Source: Acetobacteraceae bacterium
Lineage (GTDB): Bacteria > Pseudomonadota > Alphaproteobacteria > Acetobacterales > Acetobacteraceae
Length of the DNA: 41,728 nt
Direction: 5' to 3'
Assembly (NCBI GenBank): GCA_947475245.1
Contig: CANJLW010000037.1
Coordinates: 1-41,728 of the forward strand
The notes under the pieces were generated by a model. The model was not told the origin of the DNA. It worked only from the letters and a program-made list of their open reading frames with translations, and made no database searches. Below are positions 20,192-28,503 of the stretch, piece after piece; within the stretch, counting starts at the first letter, position 1; each line of letters begins with the position of its first letter. The position numbers and the translations under genes were made by a program.

Positions 20192-21220
20192 TCAGTGGTT
20201 CAGCCAGTCTCGCACGGCGTCCTTGATAAAGCGCGCGTCGGCCGGGTTCGACACCGGATTGCCGGCGCGATGCCCCCAGATACTGGGGATCGGCTTCAAG
20301 GCGGCTTGCGCCAGAAACGGCAATTCGGCCTCGTTGTCGGCGGTGCGGAAATACAGATCGGTCGCGCCCGGCATCAGCAACACCTTGGCCCGAATGGCCC
20401 GCAGTGCGCGTTCCAGGTCGCCGTCGTAGAGCGCGTTGGCGCTGATATCGGCCGCGTCCCAGGTCATCAACTGCGCATACATGTTCGCGGCCGGACGCGC
20501 GCCGAACCGTTCCTCCCAATCCGTGCGCAGGAACGTATCCAGGTCCGGCGCGCCGAGATTGGGGGTCGGCCCGGAAGCCAGATGCAGGCCGGCCCGATAG
20601 AAGTCCTGACTCAGCGCCCAACCCGCATAAATCCGCCCGAAAGCGCGCTTCGCGGCGCGCGGTTCGGCGCTGAAGCGACCATTGCCGATGTGTTGCGGCG
20701 CGGATTCCAGCGTCGCCATCAAGCCGCGCAGGAACACCTGATTATGGATCGCGGTGCGGGCAACGCCGCAATTGACGACGATGCGTTCCACCGCTTCGGG
20801 AAACAACGCCGCCCAGTGATAGGCCTGCAGCGCCCCCATCGACCAACCGTAGACGCAGGCGACGCGGTCGATGCCGAATAACGTCCGTAAGGCGGTGCGT
20901 TGCACCTGAACGTTGTCATGCACCGTGACAAGCGTCGGATAATCCGACGTGTCCGACGGCGACGACGACAGCCCATTGGCGAACATATCGGGGATCACGA
21001 TGAACCAGCGCGTCGGGTCCAGGACGGAGTCCGGGCCGATCAGCCACTCCAAATCCGGGTGCTGCGCGCCGTAGCTGGTCGGATACACGATCACGTTATC
21101 CCGCGCGGGCGACAGCGTGCCGTAGGTTTTCCACGACAGGCGCGCGTTCGACAGGATCGATCCCGATTGCAGCGTCACGCTGCCGGCTTCGAAAACTCCT
21201 TGCTGGGTGGCCCAGGTCAT
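20192..21220 (-). CDS. MetX-like alpha/beta hydrolase (homoserine O-acetyltransferase family)
   Basis: A 342-residue alpha/beta hydrolase with the MetX-type N-terminus (LSWKTYGTLSPARDNVIVYPTS). The nucleophile is Ser127 in GWSMGALQAY, the Asp lies in PGATDLYF and the His in WGHRAGNPV, completing the triad. Annotation pipelines may call it homoserine acetyltransferase. Its place in a run with an amine oxidase and RidA, and the absence of met genes nearby, make a hydrolase or other acyltransferase role as likely. The ATG at 21220 (MTWATQQG) follows AGGAA; an upstream in-frame start at 21295 was rejected. Confidence 0.85.
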   Translation of the reverse strand: MTWATQQGVFEAGSVTLQSGSILSNARLSWKTYGTLSPARDNVIVYPTSYGAQHPDLEWLIGPDSVLDPTRWFIVIPDMFANGLSSSPSDTSDYPTLVTVHDNVQVQRTALRTLFGIDRVACVYGWSMGALQAYHWAALFPEAVERIVVNCGVARTAIHNQVFLRGLMATLESAPQHIGNGRFSAEPRAAKRAFGRIYAGWALSQDFYRAGLHLASGPTPNLGAPDLDTFLRTDWEERFGARPAANMYAQLMTWDAADISANALYDGDLERALRAIRAKVLLMPGATDLYFRTADNEAELPFLAQAALKPIPSIWGHRAGNPVSNPADARFIKDAVRDWLNH

Positions 21221-21245
21221 TGCGCGGTTCCTGTCATGCGGAGCG

Positions 21246-22454
21246 TCATGGTGAGAGCGACGCCGACTCGCCGCAAGCGCCAAGATACCGTTCAAGCCGA
21301 AAGTTGGACAAATCGAGCGTCGTTCGTCCGGTTACGATACGCTCCGCCACCGCTTCCCCAATCGCCGCGGAATGCTTGAAGCCATGGCCGGAACAGGCGG
21401 AAACCACGTGAACCCGCTCCATCCGCGGATGCGCGTCGACGATGAACCCGGCATCCGGTGTGTTGGTATACAGGCACGCGACTGACCGAAGCGCGCGGTT
21501 GCCGACCCAAGCCAACCGCCCCGCGAGATGTTCGGCATGCATCTGTTCGGCCTCCGACGGACTCACCGCACGATCGATCGTGTCCGCCGTGGTCTCGTGC
21601 TCGTACTGCTCCGTAGCGACCTTGACCCCGGCGGTACCGGGCGGGATCGGAAACCCATAGAAGTAGTCTGAATCGCGCGCGCCGTGCATGCGGATGAAAA
21701 CCGGCAGCCGATCCGCGCCAAACGGGCGGGGATCGTCGGGTTCAAACCAATGCAGCACCTGGCGCGTCACACGCAGGATACCGTCGAAAGGACGGCCCAG
21801 CAGCGGCGCGGTCCAGGCTCCGGCGGCGACGATCGCATGCTCCGCCTCGATATCGCCCTGCGGCGTGGCGATCCGCACGACGCTGCCATGCTGCCTGATC
21901 GCGCCGACCTGTGTGTTCCCGACGACCCGAGCGCCCAGGACCGCGGCGCGGTCGAGTTGCGCGGCAATGCAGGCGCCGGGATCGACATACCCACCGCCGG
22001 GTTCGTAGTAGCCGGCATCGTCGGACCCAAGACCGGTAAACAGCGGGAAGCGGTGGGAGAGTTCGGCCCGGTCCAAGACCTCGTGCGCGATAGTGTGCCG
22101 CCGAGCCACGGCGACCGTCGCCTGGAGGAAGTCGGCTTGACCGTGATGCGACGACGCCGACGCGGTCGGTCCGATCACCAACGCGCCGCATGCGGTCAAC
22201 AGCCGCTTGCCCGTCATGGACTCCAGATCGCGCCAAATGGCATGGGACCGCAACACCAACGGGGCATAGCCGTCGCCCTCACCGACCGCCTGACGCGTGA
22301 TGCGCGTTTCGCCATGGCTCGAACCGCGATCGTGCGGCGGATCGAAGCGATCGATGCCGATCGCGCGGACACCGCGCGACGCGAGTTGATAGAGCGCGGC
22401 CGCCCCCATGGCCCCCAGACCAATCACCGCGACATCGGCTGTTTGTGTGCTCAA
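21246..22454 (-). CDS. FAD-dependent N-methyl-L-tryptophan / monomeric sarcosine oxidase family
   Basis: A 402-residue flavin oxidase of the SolA/MSOX family. The dinucleotide-binding motif is GLGAMG (12-17). Cys327 in ACLYTNTPD aligns with the cysteine that covalently holds FAD in monomeric sarcosine oxidase, and SGHGFKHSAAIGE follows as in that family. It should oxidise a secondary N-methyl or cyclic amine, releasing hydrogen peroxide. The true start is a TTG at 22454 with AGGAG about seven bases upstream; the in-frame ATG farther upstream at 22556 overlaps the divergent rlmH and was rejected. It heads the putative catabolic run down to 18274. Confidence 0.9.
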   Translation of the reverse strand: MSTQTADVAVIGLGAMGAAALYQLASRGVRAIGIDRFDPPHDRGSSHGETRITRQAVGEGDGYAPLVLRSHAIWRDLESMTGKRLLTACGALVIGPTASASSHHGQADFLQATVAVARRHTIAHEVLDRAELSHRFPLFTGLGSDDAGYYEPGGGYVDPGACIAAQLDRAAVLGARVVGNTQVGAIRQHGSVVRIATPQGDIEAEHAIVAAGAWTAPLLGRPFDGILRVTRQVLHWFEPDDPRPFGADRLPVFIRMHGARDSDYFYGFPIPPGTAGVKVATEQYEHETTADTIDRAVSPSEAEQMHAEHLAGRLAWVGNRALRSVACLYTNTPDAGFIVDAHPRMERVHVVSACSGHGFKHSAAIGEAVAERIVTGRTTLDLSNFRLERYLGACGESASLSP

Positions 22455-22515
22455 GCGGTGTCTCCTGCGTCGGGGGGATGGTCGCGCCAACCCAATGCCG
22501 ATATTGCCATGATCC

Positions 22516-22983
22516 ATGGCGGATATGCATCTGATCGCGATTGGTCGCTTGCGCAACGATCCGGAGGCGCTGCTGTTCGCGCGCTATGCCGAACGCCTGC
22601 GGCCGAAATTGATGTTGACGGAGGTGGCGGAAGGAAGGGGCGCACCGGCCGAGGTGAAGCGGCGCGAGGGAGCGGCGCTGCTGGCCGCCCTGCCGGCGAA
22701 TGCGTTCGTCGTGGCGCTCGATCTGGGCGGGACGACGCCCACCAGCGAGCGGTTGGCGGACTTGCTGACGCGCTGGCTGGAATTGGCGCGTCCGGTCTGC
22801 TTCCTGATCGGCGGCGCGGAAGGCCTCGACGCCTCCGTCATCGCCCGCGCCGATGTCACCCTGTCCCTCGGCGCGATGACCTGGCCGCATTTTCTGGTGC
22901 GGCCGATGTTGGCCGAACAATTGTATCGCGCCCGCTGCATCGCGACGGGGCATCCGTACCACCGATCCGGGCGCCCGTCGTAG
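22516..22983 (+). CDS. rlmH: 23S rRNA (pseudouridine(1915)-N(3))-methyltransferase RlmH
   Basis: A 155-residue SPOUT methyltransferase that methylates pseudouridine 1915 in helix 69 of 23S rRNA. The knotted SAM site is seen as [10 protein letters not shown] and the C-terminal signature as [15 protein letters not shown] and GHPYHR. Length matches the family. It may start at 22516 ([10 protein letters not shown]) or three codons later at 22525. The usual neighbour rsfS is not present; instead it is divergent from the amine oxidase and converges with the ABC permease. Confidence 0.95.
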   Translation: MADMHLIAIGRLRNDPEALLFARYAERLRPKLMLTEVAEGRGAPAEVKRREGAALLAALPANAFVVALDLGGTTPTSERLADLLTRWLELARPVCFLIGGAEGLDASVIARADVTLSLGAMTWPHFLVRPMLAEQLYRARCIATGHPYHRSGRPS

Positions 22984-22992
22984 CGGGCCGGG

Positions 22993-23856
22993 TCAGCGTC
23001 CGCGTGGATCGAGCGCGTCGCGCAGACCGTCGCCGACCAGATTGAACGACAGCACCGCCAGGAAAATCGCCAGACCGGGAAAGACGGCCAGCCAAGGCGC
23101 CTGAGTCAGAAATCGCTGCGCCGCGTTCAACATCGATCCCCAGGACGGATCGGGCGGTTGCTGTCCCAATCCCAGGAACGACAAAGAAGCCTCCGCGATG
23201 ATCGCCGCCGCGACGGCCAGCGTTCCCTGCACCAATACGGGCGGCACGATATTCGGCAGAATATGCCGCACCGCCACCCGCCAGGGCGGATTGCCGATTG
23301 CCCGCGCGGCCTCGACATACTCGTTGGCCGCGGCATCCAGCGTCGCCGCCCGCGCGACCCGCATGAACCGAGGCGCGCTCGACACCCCAATCGCGATCAT
23401 CGCGTTGGTCAGATCGGGCCCCAGAAAGGCGGCCAGGGCAATCGCCAGGATCAGGAACGGGCAGGCCAGCATCGCATCGACGATGCGTGACAGGATCGCA
23501 TCGACCCATCGGCCGGCGAACCCCGCCAGCAACCCGGCGGGAACGCCGATGCTCGCGGCGATCAACACCGATACGACCCCGGCCATCAGGCTGGCCCGCG
23601 CGCCGAACATGACGCGGGACATGACATCGCGCCCGTTTTCGTCCGTGCCCATCCAATGGGCGAGCGAAGGCGCCTTGCGCACGGCCGACCAGGATGTCGC
23701 GATAGGGCTATAGGGCGCGATCAACGGCGCCAGCACCGCGACCACGACGAAAATCGCGATCACCGCCAACCCCGCGACGGCCACGGGCCGGTGCAGGAAC
23801 CGCCTGATCGCGAGTTGCGCCGGACTGCGCATTGTCACTTTTCGCGCAGCCGTCAT
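22993..23856 (-). CDS. ABC transporter permease, DppC/OppC type
   Basis: A 287-residue inner-membrane permease of the peptide/nickel/opine importer class. The first membrane helix is near residues 20-45, and the DppC signature MGTDENGRDVMSRVMFGAR follows a periplasmic loop. The EAA-type loop is seen as EYVEAARAIGNPPW, which should contact an ATPase. It overlaps the upstream permease by four bases (ATGA). No ATP-binding subunit follows: the next gene is the convergent rlmH. Confidence 0.93.
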   Translation of the reverse strand: MTAARKVTMRSPAQLAIRRFLHRPVAVAGLAVIAIFVVVAVLAPLIAPYSPIATSWSAVRKAPSLAHWMGTDENGRDVMSRVMFGARASLMAGVVSVLIAASIGVPAGLLAGFAGRWVDAILSRIVDAMLACPFLILAIALAAFLGPDLTNAMIAIGVSSAPRFMRVARAATLDAAANEYVEAARAIGNPPWRVAVRHILPNIVPPVLVQGTLAVAAAIIAEASLSFLGLGQQPPDPSWGSMLNAAQRFLTQAPWLAVFPGLAIFLAVLSFNLVGDGLRDALDPRGR

Positions 23857-24800
23857 GAGTCGCGGAGCCTGGGGTTGATGACGACATACAGCACGTCGGC
23901 CGCCAGATTCAGCATCACGTAAAGAAAGGCCGTGACCAGCACGACACCCTGCACAACCGGGTAGTCACGGTTGAACACCGCGTCGACGATCATCTTGCCG
24001 AAGCCGGGAATGCTGAACACCTGCTCCGTCAGGACGGCGCCCGACAGCAAGGTGCCCAGTTCCAGCGCGCCGAGGGTCACGATCGGGATCAGCGCGTTGC
24101 GCAGCGCGTGGCGGATCACGACCACCGTTTCACCCAGACCCTTGGCCCGCGCCGTGCGCACGTAGTCCTGATCCAAGGCCGTCAGCATGGCGCTGCGGGT
24201 GTGGCGCATCAGGATCGCGGCAATCGCGTTCCCCAGCACGAAGGCGGGCATGATCGTGGTGGCCAGGGATTGCCGCCAATCCTGGAACGGCGAGACATAG
24301 CCGGATGGCGGCAACCACCCCAACTGCACCGACACCAACAGGATCAGCATGATGCCAAGCCAGAAATTCGGCGTCGACAGGCCGGCCAGGCCGACGGCAT
24401 TGGCCAGATAATCCCAAAACCCGTTGCGATGCACGGCGGCGACGATTCCGGCGGGAATGCCGATCGCCATCGCGATGAAAAACGCCATGCCGCCCAGTTG
24501 CAGCGTCACCGGCAGCTTCTGCCCGATCAGATGCGCGACGGGTTGGCGCACCCGCCAGGAATAGCCCAGATCGCCCCGCAGCACGTTGCCGATCCAATGC
24601 AAATACTGCACCGGCAACGATCGATCCAGCCACAGCTCGGCCCGTATTTGCGCCAGCACCTGCGGATCGCCCCGCTCCTCCCCGGCCAGCACCATGGCCG
24701 GATCGCCGGGCATCAACTGCTGCAGGCAGAAGACCAGGATGCTGACCAACAGCAGGGTCGGTATGACCTGCGCGATCCGAACACCGAGATGCGATTTCAT
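23853..24800 (-). CDS. ABC transporter permease, DppB/OppB type
   Basis: A 315-residue permease with the DppB N-terminus (RIAQVIPTLLLVSILVFCLQQ) and six predicted helices. It carries PGDPAMVLAGEE in the first periplasmic loop and the EAA loop DYVRTARAKGLGE. It pairs with the DppC-type permease, whose start overlaps its stop, and lies 22 bp downstream of the binding-protein gene. The ligand class (di/oligopeptide, opine, nickel, glutathione) cannot be decided from permeases. Confidence 0.93.
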   Translation of the reverse strand: MKSHLGVRIAQVIPTLLLVSILVFCLQQLMPGDPAMVLAGEERGDPQVLAQIRAELWLDRSLPVQYLHWIGNVLRGDLGYSWRVRQPVAHLIGQKLPVTLQLGGMAFFIAMAIGIPAGIVAAVHRNGFWDYLANAVGLAGLSTPNFWLGIMLILLVSVQLGWLPPSGYVSPFQDWRQSLATTIMPAFVLGNAIAAILMRHTRSAMLTALDQDYVRTARAKGLGETVVVIRHALRNALIPIVTLGALELGTLLSGAVLTEQVFSIPGFGKMIVDAVFNRDYPVVQGVVLVTAFLYVMLNLAADVLYVVINPRLRDS

Positions 24801-24822
24801 CGCGTGACCGCCACCCAGCCGA

Positions 24823-26331
24823 TCACTTCGCCAGACGCAGGTCCTGCACCCGGATCAGCCCATCGGGCACCGGACGAAACCCGGACAGCTTCGCGGACAT
24901 GCCGACGACGTGCCGCGTGGTGTACAGATAGGTCAGCGGCAAATCGCGCCGGATTTCCGGCCAGACCTGCGCATACAACGCCTTGCGCGCGCCGACCTCG
25001 ACCGACCCGCGCGCCTGCTCCAATAACCCGTTCACGACCGGATTGTCGTAGCGGCTATAGTTGTTGCCTTGCCCCGCGCGGAGAAACTGGAAGGTATTGC
25101 CGTCGACGTCCGCCCGTCCGGACCAACCGATCAGATAGGCCTGAAACTCCCCACGTTGCCCGGCGCTGAGGGTCGATGCGAACTCCATCGCCTGAATTTT
25201 GACCTCGAAGCCCGCCTCCGACGCCATCGACTGAATGACTTCCGCCAGTTGCAACAGGTCCGGGTCGTTCGGCGTCAGCAATTCCAGTTTGACCGGCACC
25301 GCAACGCCGGCCTGCTTCAGCAGCGCCTTGGCCTTGGTCACATCACGCGCCGGCATCGTCACCGACGGATCGAAGAACGGAGACCCCTTGGTCACCGGCA
25401 AAACGCCCGGATCGTACATGCCGTTGAACACAACCTGCACCATCGCGGCGCGATCCAACGACAGATCGAACGCCTGACGCACCATGGCGTTCTTGCCATA
25501 GGGATTATCCGCGCGCGGCCCATTGTTCAGATTATTGGTGATTCCCAGGTATCCCAGCGCATCCGACACGACCAGACGCAGCCGAGCATCCGCCTTGACC
25601 GAGGCGGCGTCGGTGGGCAGCACGTATTCAACCAACTCGACCGCGCCGGCCTTCAGATTGGCCAGTCGCACCGAAGGATCGACCAGCACGCGATATTCCA
25701 GCTTGTCGAAATGGATCGCGTCCTTGTTCCAATACCCCGCGAAACGCTCCAACGTCACGTGATCCTGCGCCACCCGTTCGACGAACCGAAACGGTCCCGA
25801 ACACACCGGCGCGCGTCCGAAATCCTTCCCCGCGGCCTCTGTCGCCTTGGGCGGCAGCACCATGCCGGCCCGATCGGTCAATTGCGCCAGAAACGCGCCG
25901 GACGGCTGCTTCAGGACGATCCGAACGGTGAGCCGATCGACGACCTCAACCTGGTCGATGGAGCTTATTTCGCTGCGACGGTAGCTGCCCGGCAGGGTCA
26001 GATGGCGGCCGAGGGAATACTTCACCGCCTCGGCGTCCAGGACCTCTCCATTATGAAATGTCACGCCGTCGCGCAGCTTGATCACCAGCGTCCGGTCGTC
26101 TGTCCAGGTGTATCCGCTGGCGAGTTGCGGGACGATTGCCAATTTTTCGTCGATGTCGAACAGCTTGTCGCACAGCCCCGCGAAGGCGATCCGACCGACA
26201 TAGCTGGTGGCCAGGGTCGGATCGAGCACATCCAGGTCCTGGCGCAGCGCAATGCGCAGAGTCTGGGCGGTGGAGGGCCACGGAAGGGTGGTTGCCGCAT
26301 AAATTAGCGCGGCGATCAGAATTCGGCGCAT
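24823..26331 (-). CDS. ABC transporter substrate-binding protein, SBP family 5 (DppA-like)
   Basis: A 502-residue periplasmic solute-binding protein. Residues 1-22 (MRRILIAALIYAATTLPWPS then TAQ) form a Sec signal peptide with cleavage probably after TAQ. The mature protein starts TLRIALRQDLDVLDPTL and includes the family signature region DRTLVIKLRDGVTFHNGE. The ATG at 26331 was chosen because it puts the signal peptide at the start; an in-frame start at 26436 would prepend a non-signal sequence. It is the first gene of the importer operon; array 1 starts about 360 bp upstream of it. Confidence 0.93.
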   Translation of the reverse strand: MRRILIAALIYAATTLPWPSTAQTLRIALRQDLDVLDPTLATSYVGRIAFAGLCDKLFDIDEKLAIVPQLASGYTWTDDRTLVIKLRDGVTFHNGEVLDAEAVKYSLGRHLTLPGSYRRSEISSIDQVEVVDRLTVRIVLKQPSGAFLAQLTDRAGMVLPPKATEAAGKDFGRAPVCSGPFRFVERVAQDHVTLERFAGYWNKDAIHFDKLEYRVLVDPSVRLANLKAGAVELVEYVLPTDAASVKADARLRLVVSDALGYLGITNNLNNGPRADNPYGKNAMVRQAFDLSLDRAAMVQVVFNGMYDPGVLPVTKGSPFFDPSVTMPARDVTKAKALLKQAGVAVPVKLELLTPNDPDLLQLAEVIQSMASEAGFEVKIQAMEFASTLSAGQRGEFQAYLIGWSGRADVDGNTFQFLRAGQGNNYSRYDNPVVNGLLEQARGSVEVGARKALYAQVWPEIRRDLPLTYLYTTRHVVGMSAKLSGFRPVPDGLIRVQDLRLAK

Positions 26332-26691
26332 CGGAAGCCACCTGTGTAAAGAATTGCATGCAGTGTGATCGCTCTGACGAGTGCAACGCAAGCCGCATGC
26401 CGAACCGATATCGCGTGGCGTGGTCGATTGCGACACGGCGATCGCATAGGCCCTCCCTACTTTGCCTGCTGATCCGCGGAGAGACCATCGGCCGCGGGAC
26501 CGCAGGTTGCGATTGGCGCGGCGCCGGCGTTTGGCTAGTACGGTCGAATGCCCAAACCTCTCTCTGCGTCTGACATTTCCGCGTCGATTGGCTACGTACG
26601 CTTCGCCACGGGTTCTACCGAACGGACAACCCGGCGGCGGAACCGGAGAACCGGATCGGCACCCGGTTCACGCGACCATTTCCCAAAATCC
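26332..26691. other. gene-free stretch upstream of the ABC importer
   Basis: No coding sequence is supported here. It holds the 5' side of the importer operon and leads into the tandem array. No clear -35/-10 pair, terminator, tRNA or operator stands out, although any promoter for the binding-protein gene should be in the first 150 bp. Confidence 0.4.
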
Positions 26692-28300
26692 GTGAACAAA
26701 ACCCTATGCGCCGTGAGAAGAAGGAGCGCGCCGGAGATCGAACCAGGGCGAACGACCCGTCAACCCCGATCCGCGCTGATCGTCTTCATCCGCGTCCACC
26801 CGCGTTCCAACCTTTCGGCCCAGCCCAACCTCCCTACGCGGCGTCGGTGCCGTTCCGGCAGTTGGACAGTCGATCCGAAAATCCGGGAACAAGACCCTAT
26901 GCGCCGTGAGAGGAAGGAGCGCGTTGGAGCCAATGTGATCGAATTTAACCGAAAGGGTGTGGCACCCCGCGTCAGCGAAGGGCTAACGCCGATGGACGCG
27001 GATGAAGACGATCAGCGCGGATCGCGGTCGATAGGTCAACGGCTATTCGTCGGGCAGCAGTCGGTTCGCGCCGATCATCTTCGTCCATGTCCGTCCGCGT
27101 TCAAGCCTACTTGCGCAGACCAATGCCCCCCGGTCGTCGCCAATGCGGGCGGTTCGGACAATTGGCGTATCCATTGGAAAACCCGCGAACAAGACCCTAT
27201 GCGCCGTGAGAAGATGGAGCGCGCCGAAGATCGAACCAGGGCGAACGACCCATCAACCGCGATCCGCGCTGATCCTCTTCATCAGCGTCCATCCGCGTTC
27301 AAACGTTCCCGCACAGCCCAACCTCCCTGCTCGGCTTCAGAGCCATTCCGGCAGTTGGACCGTCGATCCGGAAATCCGGGAACAAAACCTCATGCGCCGT
27401 GAGAAGCAGGAGCGCGTCGGAACCAATGCGATCGCATTTGACCGAAAGAATGTGGCACCCCGCGTCAGCGAAGGGCTAACGCCGATGGACGCGGATGAAG
27501 ACGATCAGCGCGGATCGCGGCCGATCAGTCAGCGGCAAACCGTCGGGCAGCAGTCGGTTCGCGCTGCCCATCACCACCGATGTCCGTCCGCGTTCAAGCC
27601 TACTTGCGCAGACCAATGCCCCCCGGTCGTCGGAAATGCATGCCGTTCGGGCAATTGGCGTATCCATTGGAAAACCCGCGAACAAGACCCTATGCGCCGT
27701 GAGAAGATGGGGCGCGCCGAGGATCGAACCTTGGAGTATGACCCATCAACCGCGATCCGCGCTGATCATCTGCATCCGCGTCCATCGGCGTTCAAACGTT
27801 CCCGCACAGCCCAACCTCCCTGCTCGTCGTCGGTGCCGTTCCGGCAATTGGACCGTCGATCCGGAAATCCGGGAACAAGACCTCATGCGCCGTGAGAGGA
27901 CGGAGCGCGTCGGAACCAATGCGATCGCATTTGACCGCAAGGATGTGGCACCAAGCGTCAGCGAAAGGCTACCGCCGATGGACGCCGATGAAGACGATCA
28001 GCGCGGATCGCGGTCGATCGGTCAGCGGCAAACCGTCGGGCGGTATGCGGTTCAGCCGGGAATGACACCGGCATGGCCCGAGCCTCGAACACGCACCGCC
28101 GGTGATCGAACCCGGTCGAACGACCCGTCAACCGCGATCCGCGCTGATCGTCTTCATCCGCGTCCATCCGCGCTAAAACCTTTCGCCACAACCCCATACC
28201 CTCGCGCGGCGTCGATACCTGCCCAACACTGGCGTTGGCACCGTGCCGGCGACCGTCTCGATATCCGAAAATACGGGAACAATACCCCATGCGCCGTGAG
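26692..28300 (+). repeat. tandem array 1: alternating 193-bp (A) and 300-bp (B) modules with a shared junction
   Basis: Seven clear copies of the junction CCCTATGCGCCGTGAGA (allowing CCTC/CCCC variants) have their ATG at 26706, 26899, 27199, 27392, 27692, 27885 and 28289. A degenerate copy is at 28073. Intervals are 193, 300, 193, 300, 193, then 188 and 216. The order is A1 B1 A2 B2 A3, a shortened B3 and an altered A4, with a 493-bp period. A and B are different sequences that share only the junction and an inverted motif. Copies of B differ by many substitutions and no length change, and these mostly alter any encoded amino acids. I therefore regard the open frames through it as non-coding. 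Confidence 0.92.
26769..27022. repeat. 30-bp perfect inverted repeat spanning modules A1 and B1
   Basis: Bases 26769-26798 in module A1 are the exact reverse complement of 26993-27022 in module B1. A perfect copy of the right arm is also at 27486-27515 (B2) and of the left arm at 28137-28166 (A4). Other copies carry one to three changes. Each A-B pair could therefore form a long stem with a loop of about 195 bases, as RNA or as a cruciform. Confidence 0.9.
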
Positions 28301-28503
28301 GAACGGCTCCCCCACTCGGATCGCACCTTTGCGGCCAACCCGAGGGTACAGTCCAGTCGCGCGACGGCCACCGTCGTGGCATCACAGCCAAATATGCCGA
28401 CCCATTCCAGAACCGTTCGCCCGACCTGCATCAATTGCTGTTGAAAATATTCTGCGGCGGGCACACACCGATCCGATCATCCAGGGACTGGGAGCAACTC
28501 GCT

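Noticed and set aside
26548..27402. 284-codon plus-strand open frame through array 1
   Set aside because: It mixes repeat modules, and differences between copies mostly change amino acids. No start signal was seen.
26692..28300. CRISPR-like appearance of array 1 (regular short repeat with spacers)
   Set aside because: The intervals are 193 and 300 bp and the 'spacers' are themselves repeated; there are no cas genes.
28300..28503. A lost condensation domain or 5' truncation of the NRPS gene
   Set aside because: The upstream frame is open but contains no condensation-domain motif, and the A domain N-terminus is complete.
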